This document shows positions 52,893 to 61,661 of a DNA stretch of 64,000 nucleotides, piece by piece (positions within the stretch are counted from its first letter, which is position 1; each line of letters begins with the position of its first letter). This DNA is from an uncultured Bacteroidales bacterium (GTDB lineage: Bacteria; Bacteroidota; Bacteroidia; Bacteroidales; UBA932). The position numbers were made by a program, and so were the translations under genes. Under the pieces are notes generated by a model. The model saw nothing but the letters and a program-made list of their open reading frames with translations, did not search any database and was not told where the DNA came from. The stretch lies in NCBI GenBank assembly GCA_934725575.1, contig CAKVCK010000003.1:1-64000 (forward strand), written 5' to 3'.

Positions 52893-55721
52893 CTATTCTT
52901 CTGTGTAAATGGTGGTAAGGACGTTCTTTCCGGTCAGTTTTCCGGCCACCTTGCGTACATCCTCAGCGGTGACGCTGCCGTATGCGGCCACCCTGTCGAT
53001 GTTCGGATTGATTCCGTTCCTTACATAGTTCATCACCTGAGAGTTCCTGTGAGGCATCGACATCGCTTTCTTGGCCTTGGACTCAGTCTCGTTCTTGATC
53101 AGCCATTTCCTTGCCTCCTCAAGTTCTTTCTCGGTAGGGCCGCCGGAGCAAAAACCGGAAACGATGTCGTCAAGGTCTCCGACCAGAACCTCATAGAGAT
53201 CCGGCCTCGTCTTGAAAGTTATCTCGGACTCGCTTCTGCCTTTTTCCCTGACGCTTACGTAGGAGTTGAACCTGATGGTGTACGTTCCTCCACGGTTCTC
53301 ACGGATTTGATTCAGAAGCCTCTGGGACAGGATGTAGTCCACAAAGTCAACGGCTGCCAGATTCTTAGGGGTCGGCTTTACCTTCGAGGAGAACATTCTG
53401 GTCACGATCGTGTAAGGGTTGATCTCTTTCTTGCCTGTCATTGAATATACCTGCGTACCCTTGAATGCCGGTATGCGTTCCCTAACTTTTGCTTTAGTGA
53501 AGGTCTTGCCGTCTGTTGGAATCGTGGCGATGTACTTGCGGACATATTCCTTGATCGTTGTCTCGTCGAGGTTGCTGGCTATAAAGAGCGTCATTCCTGC
53601 GGCGGGATTGAACTCCCTGCTGTAGATCTCTTCAGCCAAATCCATATCCACGCCATCCACGGCGGCGGAGTCAATGTCCACCGACCACGGATGGTTGCCG
53701 TAGATGATCGAGTCACAGGCTTCGCTGAACCTGACGGCATCTTTCTTCGGTTCGCTGAGGGATTCGAGTTTCTTGTCCTTCATCTGCTGCAGAACCTTGG
53801 CCTGAGGCAGGAACGGGTCTGTCACCGTAAGTGCGGCGATACGGAAGGCGTTCTCCGCCTTCTTCGCAGGAGCTGTCGTGAATATGCCCGCGAACCTGTC
53901 GCTTATCCTGAGTGAGCGGGAAATCCCACCGCATTCCGGCATCTTTCCGATCTCATCCGCGGTCGCTCCACGGAATCCGGCGTTGGCCCTGATGAACTCC
54001 CCGGCGAAAAGCGAGGATGCGAACCTGTCCTGATGGAGGGCGTTGTAGCCTGAGTCAAAGTAAACGAGCAGGGAGAGGTCCGGGGTCACTTTGGTGTCCT
54101 TCACGGCGGTCCAGTAAACCTTGGCTCCGTTGCTGAGGGTCCATTCCTTCGTCCCGTCCAGCCCTTTGACGTTGTTTTCCTTTACAATCGTTCCTTCCGG
54201 GTAGTTGACCGTGAGGTCGATCTTGTTGAATGTCAGGAAACTCGGCTTGGCCTCACGTGCCCTGACCTGATCGAGCCTGGCTTTGGTGTCCTCCAAGGAC
54301 GGAACCTTGGCCAAATCCTTAGGATTGGCGAACCAGGAATATATCTTGTCGCTCTCGGAGAAAACTTTGGCAACGTATGGCTTGACATCCTCCAGAGAAA
54401 TGTCCTTGAGGATTCTGTTCTGGATTCCGTGCAGGGTGGCCGGATCGGTGAGCGCGGCCCCGCTGACGAAATTGTTGTGGCATACTCCCACAAAGTCCTC
54501 GTTGCGCAAGGACTCGGCCTTCTTCGGCCTGTCGAGATGGTAGCGCTTCCTGACCAGCATCTTCGCGGCCTCGATCTCGTCTTGCGAGACACCATATTCA
54601 ATCATCGATTTCTCGTTTCCAGCGTAGAAGTCGATGAGGTCCAGCAGGTTGCCGTCCTTCTTGCCAAGGATTGTGTAAAGATCCACATAGTAGTCGCTGG
54701 ACTCGGCATAGTTCACCATTACCGCTGACTTGGCGTCGGCTTTCCCGGTGCGCACCTGCTCCTTCATCCTTTCGGTCATAATGTTGGCCAGAATGTCACG
54801 GATGTATAGATCCTTGTAGAACGCCTCTGTGCTTCGTACCTCACGGGCCGGGTAAGGCATCCTGTAGAAGACCTTGAGGGCGGTGAAACTGAGCGTGGAG
54901 TCGATCAGGTTCTCGAAAATCGGCCCGTCAGCCTTCGGCGCGAGATAGACCTCCTTCGGAGTCGGGTTCACAGCCTTTGGAATGTCGGAGAACCGGCTGC
55001 GGATCTTGTTCTCCATTTGTGCCGCGTCAATGTCTCCGACCACTATTATCGCCTGAAGATCAGGACGGTACCACTTGTGGTAGAAATCCAGGATCTCCTC
55101 TCTCTTGAAATTGTTGATCACGTCAAGCGAGCCGAGGACGGTTCTCTTTGTCTGTTTCGCTCCCTGATAGACAAGATTGGTCTGTGCGGTGAACAAGGTA
55201 CGGCGCGAGTCGAAGCCTCGTCTCCACTCCTCTCGGATGACCCCTCTTTCGTTGTCAAGTTCGTCCTGCTCGCAGAGGATGTCGCCCGACCAGTCGTGCA
55301 GGATAAGCAGCACGGAGTCCACGAACGACTCTCTGGCGACCGGCGCTCCGTCAATGTGGTAGCAGGTCTCGCTCCTGGACGTGAAAGCGTTCACGTTGGC
55401 CCCGAAGCGGACGCCGTTTTTCCCAAGGAACTCCAGCATCTCCTTTCCCGGGTAATGCTTTATTCCGTTGAATGCCATATGCTCCAGAAAATGTGCGAGG
55501 CCGTTCTGGTTGTCATCCTCCTGAAGCGCACCGACATTGTGCACGATGTAGAAATCCGCCACTCCGGCAGGATTCGCGCTGTGTCTGACATAGTAAGTCA
55601 GTCCGTTGTCAAGTTTCCCTGTCCTGATCTGTCCGTCCACCGGCAGAGTCTGTGCGGTCAGGCTGAAAGCGCTCAACGCCAATGCGGCCGACGCGATGAA
55701 AAGAGATCTTAAAAATTGCAT
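52893..55721 (-). CDS. Secreted M16-family zinc protease
   Basis: The 942-residue protein has a signal peptide (cleaved near LTAQT). The N-terminal M16 domain holds the inverted zinc motif HFLEH (His77, Glu80, His81) and DELDNERGVIREEW with the third ligand. A second, inactive M16 domain follows (about 200-400), and a further pair of M16 domains lies in the C-terminal half (about 510-940), giving the pitrilysin-like clam shell that digests peptides enclosed in a chamber. The start overlaps the end of the DUF6850 gene by 13 bases and the stop is 4 bases from the S46 gene, so the three are tightly coupled. Confidence 0.93.
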   Translation of the reverse strand: MQFLRSLFIASAALALSAFSLTAQTLPVDGQIRTGKLDNGLTYYVRHSANPAGVADFYIVHNVGALQEDDNQNGLAHFLEHMAFNGIKHYPGKEMLEFLGKNGVRFGANVNAFTSRSETCYHIDGAPVARESFVDSVLLILHDWSGDILCEQDELDNERGVIREEWRRGFDSRRTLFTAQTNLVYQGAKQTKRTVLGSLDVINNFKREEILDFYHKWYRPDLQAIIVVGDIDAAQMENKIRSRFSDIPKAVNPTPKEVYLAPKADGPIFENLIDSTLSFTALKVFYRMPYPAREVRSTEAFYKDLYIRDILANIMTERMKEQVRTGKADAKSAVMVNYAESSDYYVDLYTILGKKDGNLLDLIDFYAGNEKSMIEYGVSQDEIEAAKMLVRKRYHLDRPKKAESLRNEDFVGVCHNNFVSGAALTDPATLHGIQNRILKDISLEDVKPYVAKVFSESDKIYSWFANPKDLAKVPSLEDTKARLDQVRAREAKPSFLTFNKIDLTVNYPEGTIVKENNVKGLDGTKEWTLSNGAKVYWTAVKDTKVTPDLSLLVYFDSGYNALHQDRFASSLFAGEFIRANAGFRGATADEIGKMPECGGISRSLRISDRFAGIFTTAPAKKAENAFRIAALTVTDPFLPQAKVLQQMKDKKLESLSEPKKDAVRFSEACDSIIYGNHPWSVDIDSAAVDGVDMDLAEEIYSREFNPAAGMTLFIASNLDETTIKEYVRKYIATIPTDGKTFTKAKVRERIPAFKGTQVYSMTGKKEINPYTIVTRMFSSKVKPTPKNLAAVDFVDYILSQRLLNQIRENRGGTYTIRFNSYVSVREKGRSESEITFKTRPDLYEVLVGDLDDIVSGFCSGGPTEKELEEARKWLIKNETESKAKKAMSMPHRNSQVMNYVRNGINPNIDRVAAYGSVTAEDVRKVAGKLTGKNVLTTIYTEE

Positions 55722-57337
55722 CCTATTGTGAATATGATTGTGTTTCTATAGTTCCCGGTGAGATATTCCGGATCCGAGGTCAGACGTCGGTAGCTGTCTG
55801 TCAGATCCATAAACACCGAATAACGCCGCTTCTGAGTCTTTCTGACCAGAGTGTAGCGTACCGAGGCTTCGCCCCCTACCGAGGAGGCGTCGAAATATTC
55901 AAAGTTCCTGTTCAGGTAGGTGTCGTTGGTACGCGGGTTCCCGGTTGCGGAGGAGTACTGTCCGTCCTCGTTCTTCAGGTCGTCCCCGGCGAACGAATAA
56001 TCCCCTCCCAAGGTTATGGACAAGAAGTTGTTCCCCATCGGAAAGTTCTTTATGCCGGTCAGGTTGACCGTGTTGCGGGCGATTCTCTGTTTCCTGTAGA
56101 AAGGATATGATGTTGCGGTCTGGTTCACACCGAACCTCTCGTAACCGACAGACAAGGCCCAAGGAACAGGGCTGAATATGCCCTTGTGACCGTCGGCCTG
56201 TCTCTCGATCGAGTAGCGTGCCTTGATTCTGCCCACGGTCTTGTCTCCGACTTCCTGACTTCCGAAGTACTGGATTTCGGAACTCTGCCCAGGTTTGGTT
56301 GAGACCCTGTAGGAGTTCTCTTTGTTGAGCGAGGTCATTATGTTCCAGTTTCCGTCAATCCTGTTGTTGAATTTGCCGGTCTTGAAGGTGACCCTGACAC
56401 CGAGATCGTACCTCATTCCGTCGTAGTCACAGAACTTCACGGTGCCGCTGCCTTTCTTCCCGAAGTAACCACTTCTGTAGGCCGCTCCCAGATCTATGAA
56501 GGTGTTTACCCCGCCGACGCTGAATTCGGCCTGTGCGCTTCCGCCGAAGAACTGGTTGAACATTGGGCGCTCAGAGCTGACAGACACGAACCCGTTGTCT
56601 CCCTCAACGACCTCTACCTTGCCGAAGCTGGCTCCGTAGTCGATCAGGTAGTAGTACTGCCTGTCAATCGTTCCGAAAAGCTTTTCAAGTACGGTCTCGA
56701 TGGTCTTGGTGTACCTCAAACTTACTCCGAAAGCGGCCTTGTCGCCTGGCAGTGAATACTTTGCGCCTAATGACGCATCCAGATCCATCCATTGGTTATA
56801 CGCCCGCGGATCCTTACGCTTGGCGTAGTCGGCGCTCTGGTAAGAGACCTTCCCGGCAAGCGTGAGCCTGTCGGTCAATGAATATGCCATCGCACCCTCA
56901 AGGGTGTATTTCTCCAGAGTCTTCGACCCGGTCGTCGTGTCGGAGTTCTCGACAAAGTTGATCGGATTGTAGTAAGGGTCCAGAAGGATAGGCCCTCCCA
57001 TATCCTTCCCTTTGAAATAACTGTAGTCCACCCGGCCGTAGAAAGTGATCCTGTCGGAGACTTTCATGTAGGAGGCAGCCTCCAGGCCTGGCTTTAGGCA
57101 GTCCGGACTCTCGTGTAGGTCAATCAATCCTCCGTTCTTCTTTTCAAGCCAAGCCCTGACGGTGGAGAGCCGGCCTGTTAGGGGCGATGAGATTCCGGCA
57201 GGATTGGAAGACCGTACCCACGGGGACGAGTCTGAGAAACGGGAATATTCATCCTTCCACTCTTCTCCGGTCTGTGACCAGGCCGGAAGAGCGGAAAGGA
57301 TGAACATTCCTAAAAACGATAGGATTCTTGAACCCAT
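55709..57337 (-). CDS. DUF6850-family outer membrane beta-barrel protein
   Basis: The 542-residue protein has a signal peptide (cleaved near PAWSQTG) and then alternating strands with aromatic ends throughout (RITFYGRVDYSYFKG, LTLAGKVSYQSADYAKR, YDLGVRVTFKTGKFNNRIDGNW, SVFMDLTDSYRRLT), closing with NTIIFTIGCNF, an outer-membrane C-terminus. I recognise the DUF6850 family, which is found beside DUF4876 proteins and TonB receptors in Bacteroidales. No transport function is proven; it could be a partner channel or surface platform for the receptor. It is 3 bases from the DUF4876 gene. Confidence 0.85.
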   Translation of the reverse strand: MGSRILSFLGMFILSALPAWSQTGEEWKDEYSRFSDSSPWVRSSNPAGISSPLTGRLSTVRAWLEKKNGGLIDLHESPDCLKPGLEAASYMKVSDRITFYGRVDYSYFKGKDMGGPILLDPYYNPINFVENSDTTTGSKTLEKYTLEGAMAYSLTDRLTLAGKVSYQSADYAKRKDPRAYNQWMDLDASLGAKYSLPGDKAAFGVSLRYTKTIETVLEKLFGTIDRQYYYLIDYGASFGKVEVVEGDNGFVSVSSERPMFNQFFGGSAQAEFSVGGVNTFIDLGAAYRSGYFGKKGSGTVKFCDYDGMRYDLGVRVTFKTGKFNNRIDGNWNIMTSLNKENSYRVSTKPGQSSEIQYFGSQEVGDKTVGRIKARYSIERQADGHKGIFSPVPWALSVGYERFGVNQTATSYPFYRKQRIARNTVNLTGIKNFPMGNNFLSITLGGDYSFAGDDLKNEDGQYSSATGNPRTNDTYLNRNFEYFDASSVGGEASVRYTLVRKTQKRRYSVFMDLTDSYRRLTSDPEYLTGNYRNTIIFTIGCNF

Positions 57338-57340
57338 GAT

Positions 57341-58630
57341 TTACTTTTTGATGGAAGAGACCTTTCTCTGGTGGAAGTCGTTCTTTGAATTGTTTGTGTC
57401 CTTGTAGATGATGTGCGCACCCTTGGCGATCGATGCCTCGGCGTCGATTCCTGAAGGGTCTGTGGAACCGCCCTCTTCGGCCTCGGTGCCGCCGGCATAA
57501 TTGTAGACCAGTTTGCCATCGTTCTCTGCGAGAGCCTCGGTGGCTTCCTTGTCAACATTTCTGTAGACGGTGAAGCCTTTTTTGCCCGTGAAACATATGT
57601 AGCCGGCGTCAACGCTGTCAAGAAGCCTCTTGTTGGACTTCTGGAGATTGGCGTTGTCAAAGACCTCTACACCGTCCTTTATCCACTTCACAGGGATCTT
57701 GGCGCAGTTGAAAGCAGGCTTTCCGGTAGGGGACTCTATGTTTTCAGGATTCGTGACGAAATCCTTGGCGCTGGTTCCTTCCGGAGAGAAGATGAAGAAG
57801 GCTGGAGATGTCTTGGAGATGCCCCAGGCGGTTCCCATTCCGTAGCAGTAAGTCTTGAGATAGTTGCTTGCAGGGATGGACGCAGAAGGAGCCGGATAAT
57901 TGCTGGCCATGCTGAAGACCTCAGGATCGTAGAAGACGTAGTCGGCCTTGCTCAGGTCTACCGAGTTGCGGTAGGTCTCCGTATGATTGATGGCTCCGGT
58001 GATGGAGATGACAATCTGTGAGTAAGGAGCGATTTTCACGTTCGTTTCGAACCACCAGCATGCGGTCCAAGCCGGGATGTAGTCGGAATAGGTGAGCTTG
58101 CCGTCTTTGAGGTAGTTGTTGGTGGCATTGGCATTGGCCGGATTTCCGATCGCGAACGCGAACTTGCTTGCGTCGGCCTCCACAGGAGAATTGTTGTACA
58201 GGATGACATATTTGTCAAAGGCGTAGTCCTTCGCGTCCTCGTTGTCCATACAGCCTGCAAAGTACAGCTCCTTGATGATGACCTGGCTTGTTGTGGACTC
58301 GGACAGCTCAAGCCTGAAGCTGTTGGTTCCGTTGTCGACTACCGTGACAGCAGGGTTCGTTCCGTTGAATATGCTGGACTCTTTGTAAAGTGTCGCCGAG
58401 GCTTCGTAGATTCCGGCCACAAGCTGGAATGTCGCTGTGCCGTTGACTGTTGTTGCCTTGTAGGCTGTAGAGGATGACTTGTCTGTTACGGTCACCTCAA
58501 TGGCATCCGTGACAGGCTCGTTGCCGATAACGACCTGGATTGTCACATCGTTGATCTTGGCGCTTTCGTCTTTCTTGCAGGCCGTGAATGCGGCGGTCGC
58601 GGCAAGAATAATGTAGATGATTCTTTTCAT
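57341..58630 (-). CDS. DUF4876-family surface lipoprotein
   Basis: The 429-residue protein has lipobox FTAC (Cys18). Residues about 25-110 form an Ig-like domain (VTIQVVIGNEPVTDAIEVTVTD, GTATFQLVAGIYEASATLY), and the rest matches DUF4876, opening with QVIIKELYFAGCMDNEDAKDYAFDKYVILYNNSP, a lamin-tail-like strand pattern. Such lipoproteins stand where a SusD lid would be in other TonB systems, so a role as a binding partner of the TonB receptor on the cell surface is a fair inference. It is 40 bases downstream of the receptor gene and 3 bases upstream of DUF6850. Confidence 0.87.
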   Translation of the reverse strand: MKRIIYIILAATAAFTACKKDESAKINDVTIQVVIGNEPVTDAIEVTVTDKSSSTAYKATTVNGTATFQLVAGIYEASATLYKESSIFNGTNPAVTVVDNGTNSFRLELSESTTSQVIIKELYFAGCMDNEDAKDYAFDKYVILYNNSPVEADASKFAFAIGNPANANATNNYLKDGKLTYSDYIPAWTACWWFETNVKIAPYSQIVISITGAINHTETYRNSVDLSKADYVFYDPEVFSMASNYPAPSASIPASNYLKTYCYGMGTAWGISKTSPAFFIFSPEGTSAKDFVTNPENIESPTGKPAFNCAKIPVKWIKDGVEVFDNANLQKSNKRLLDSVDAGYICFTGKKGFTVYRNVDKEATEALAENDGKLVYNYAGGTEAEEGGSTDPSGIDAEASIAKGAHIIYKDTNNSKNDFHQRKVSSIKK

Positions 58631-58670
58631 TTGAATTTTGTTTTTAATTGTTGGTTTGTTATAGTTCGCC

Positions 58671-61640
58671 TTAGAATTTCAGCCTTAATGTCAGACCATA
58701 ATAGAATGTCGGAATCAGCGTCCCGCCTGTCACAGAGAAATACTGCTGCGACTTCGTGGAGTACACTTGTCCCATGTTCCTGAAGAAGTTGTTGGCGTAG
58801 AAGGAGATAGAGGCGATGTCGCCGATTTCCTTCGTCACGCTGAAGTTCGCCGAGAAGAACGGTGAGAGGTAATCCTTCTGGAAGGCGTAGTTGTAGGATG
58901 TCCTTTCCACCAGCTTGCAGAGGTTGTCGTAGAGTTCCCTGTCGTTGTCCCTGGCCCAGATGAAATCCTTTAGGAAAGGCTTAGGAGTCGGATCCCAGTA
59001 GCTTGAGTAATACTCAGGATAGGTGACCGTCTTGACCCGCCTGTCCATGAATGACGGGTCTTCACTTGGAAGGTAGGAGGAATCATCATCGACAGCATAG
59101 GTCCTGACACCTCCGTCGGTCTCGCTGAGGGCTCTGGAGTACTTCAATAGAGAGCCTTCCAGTTTGGCTGAGATGATCATCCTGACCCGAGGAATATGGG
59201 TGGTGACAGTCACGTTCATCCTCAGCGTCCTGGACTCGCTTCCGTTGTTTGTCTTGTTGCCCCCGACATACCAACCTATGTATTTGTAAGGAGTGTTGTC
59301 GGTCATTCTGATGGTGGTTGGAGAATAAGCCAGGAGGTCCTGGTTGACCGTCCTATAGGCGTAGTAGTTGCCGTCAAGGCGGATGTCGGTGTTTATCGGA
59401 TTGATCCTTTTGAAGTCGATCACCCACTCCAGTCCGTAACGATTGATAGGAGTCCCGCTGTTCGCCGCGTATGTGTGAGGTGTGAGAGACTCCCTTGTGA
59501 CACCAGTTATGGTCTGTGGCCCGAATGTTCCGGTCTTGTCGGAAACAGTCACGACACCGGTTTTCCGGTCGATGCTGTAAACTCTGTCATTTACCGGAAT
59601 CGTGCATGACTGAAGCGCTTTCTGATCGGTGTAGTTGTACGTGAACGCTTCGTAGGCCTTGTTCATCGAGAACGCCTTGGCGGTTTTGTTCCAGTACCCG
59701 GCCAGGGATATTCTTGTACCCGCAAGGTTTATCTCCATTCCGAGCTCCCCTTGGTGGTTGCGCTGCCAGACAAGGTCAGGGTTGTACTCGATGGTCGCCG
59801 GCATTATGTAGTAGGCATAGTAGGCGTTGCCGTCGTCAGCTGTCGGTGGATTGAAGATCTGTATGTCCCTGTAGTTCGGCTGAGGGTATAGGATTGAGAA
59901 TGAAGGCTGCTTGACGGCCACGCCCCAACTTGCCCTGAAGGCGAGACTCTGCACGAACTTCCCTCTGCGGCCTTTGGCTGAAAACACTGAGTATTTCGCG
60001 TTGAATCTTGGCGACAGACTGGTCGTGGTGCCATACTCGGAACCCTTTATGAATGTGTTTTCCGCTCTGAGTCCGGCAATCAGGTTGAGATGTGACTCTT
60101 TGCCGATCGGTATGGAGACATTCTCTTCCGCGAACAAGGCGAGGTTGTTCATGAATGGAATCTCGCTATAGTCGTAGGTCCTGTACGTAGGCGCGTTGCT
60201 AAGGTCTTCCGAGTGTTCTCCCTTACCTAGGTTGGCGTCCGCATTCCAGTCTGCGCCGAGCTTGATCTTGTTGTTGACCTTCCCGAACTTCTTTGCCCAG
60301 TTGCCCTTGAGGGTGAGTTTGTAGGAGAAAGGCTTGTCGTCCAGGAACATTGTGTTGTACCAATAGCCGCGAGGAATCATGATGGCCGCCGCGTCCGGAT
60401 TAGCGGAGTAGTCCTCGGCCACAAAATAGCCTTCTTCCTTTCCATGCAGGGCCACTGTCCCGGCGGCGCTGGAATACCTTTTCCTGGTCTCGCTGAGTTT
60501 GTTGGATCTGACTACCGAGCCTTTGAATTCGAGGTTGGTGATCCATGGTTTGCTCAGAAGCCAGTTCATTTCGACATTTGCCCTTAGCGTGTTGTCCTTT
60601 TGTTTCTCGTAAGTGCCGATAAGCAGATCCGGGTCGGCTTTCGTGTCGCTTCCTCCGAGGTTGCCTGTGATACCGAAGGAAAACCTTAACGGAGTTTCGC
60701 TGAACATTCCGTTGTTGAATAGGTTGGAATAGTTCAAAGAGATCTGCTTGCGGTTGTAGGACTCGTACGGCGAGCGGCTGTCTTTCACGGATCGCGTGTA
60801 TTCGACATTGGCGTTCAGAACACCGCCTGAGACCCCGTTCCGGCTCTGTCCGAGACCGAAGCCTTTGCTGACGGAGAACTGTTTTGTCTTTGGGTTTGTC
60901 GTCATTGTCACCAAGTATGGGGCTAGTCCTTTCTTGGTGTTGACCTTGACGATTCCGGCGCCGATGTCACCATATTCAACGGATGGAACTCCGGAAATCA
61001 CTTCCACGGACTCTACATTGCTCGATGCAATGTTGTTGATTGACGCACCCTTGATCTCTGAGAAAGAGGCGTTGTTCGAAATTCTTACACCATCTACTTC
61101 GACAGCGGTGCCGAAGGAGGAGTTGCCAGCCTCGGTCGCCTCTCCGGCCCGGAGATTGAATCTATTGGTGGAGAGAAGGCTTGGATTCGCGGTGGCTCCT
61201 CCTGGTAGTAGGCCTCCTATGTCCGAAAGGCTAACCATCTGGACGTGGTCGAGCGCTGTCCTGTCCATCGTGCGGCTGGTCGTGGCGCTGTTCTCGTTCT
61301 CCTTCGCGGTCACGACAACTCCCTCAAGGGTAAGGTTGTCCTCGCTGAGGAAAGCCCGGTAGCCGGTCAGATCCTTGCTGATGATGATGGTCTTGGTGTC
61401 GGTGACGAATCCGAGGCAGGAGACGCTGATCGTGTTTTTACCGGCCGGAACTTTTTTGATTGTGAACCGTCCTTTATCGTCGGCTACCGCCCATTGCTCA
61501 CACTCCACGGCCACCACAGTCGCGAATTCCACAGGCATCTTGGTTCTCTTGTTCACCACCGTTCCAGAGATGGTGTAGGTCTGGGCAAGAGATACGGCGC
61601 AAGGCAGGAGCAGAATCAGTATCAAAAAAAGTCTCCGCAT
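58671..61640 (-). CDS. TonB-dependent receptor with CarboxypepD_reg domain
   Basis: The 989-residue outer-membrane receptor has a signal peptide (cleaved near VSLAQT), a carboxypeptidase-regulatory-like domain (about 22-105, YTISGTVVNKRTKMPVEFATV), the plug (about 110-240, AVEVDGVRISNNASFSEIKGASINNIASSNVESVEVISGVPSVEYGDIGAGIVKVNTKKG) and a 22-strand barrel ending FYYGLTLRLKF. The closing Phe is typical for barrel assembly. Uptake needs TonB-ExbBD, not in this window. Unlike SusC receptors it is not followed by a SusD gene but by DUF4876 and DUF6850 genes and two peptidases. Confidence 0.94.
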   Translation of the reverse strand: MRRLFLILILLLPCAVSLAQTYTISGTVVNKRTKMPVEFATVVAVECEQWAVADDKGRFTIKKVPAGKNTISVSCLGFVTDTKTIIISKDLTGYRAFLSEDNLTLEGVVVTAKENENSATTSRTMDRTALDHVQMVSLSDIGGLLPGGATANPSLLSTNRFNLRAGEATEAGNSSFGTAVEVDGVRISNNASFSEIKGASINNIASSNVESVEVISGVPSVEYGDIGAGIVKVNTKKGLAPYLVTMTTNPKTKQFSVSKGFGLGQSRNGVSGGVLNANVEYTRSVKDSRSPYESYNRKQISLNYSNLFNNGMFSETPLRFSFGITGNLGGSDTKADPDLLIGTYEKQKDNTLRANVEMNWLLSKPWITNLEFKGSVVRSNKLSETRKRYSSAAGTVALHGKEEGYFVAEDYSANPDAAAIMIPRGYWYNTMFLDDKPFSYKLTLKGNWAKKFGKVNNKIKLGADWNADANLGKGEHSEDLSNAPTYRTYDYSEIPFMNNLALFAEENVSIPIGKESHLNLIAGLRAENTFIKGSEYGTTTSLSPRFNAKYSVFSAKGRRGKFVQSLAFRASWGVAVKQPSFSILYPQPNYRDIQIFNPPTADDGNAYYAYYIMPATIEYNPDLVWQRNHQGELGMEINLAGTRISLAGYWNKTAKAFSMNKAYEAFTYNYTDQKALQSCTIPVNDRVYSIDRKTGVVTVSDKTGTFGPQTITGVTRESLTPHTYAANSGTPINRYGLEWVIDFKRINPINTDIRLDGNYYAYRTVNQDLLAYSPTTIRMTDNTPYKYIGWYVGGNKTNNGSESRTLRMNVTVTTHIPRVRMIISAKLEGSLLKYSRALSETDGGVRTYAVDDDSSYLPSEDPSFMDRRVKTVTYPEYYSSYWDPTPKPFLKDFIWARDNDRELYDNLCKLVERTSYNYAFQKDYLSPFFSANFSVTKEIGDIASISFYANNFFRNMGQVYSTKSQQYFSVTGGTLIPTFYYGLTLRLKF

Positions 61641-61661
61641 GGTCTATTGATTGATGTTCAA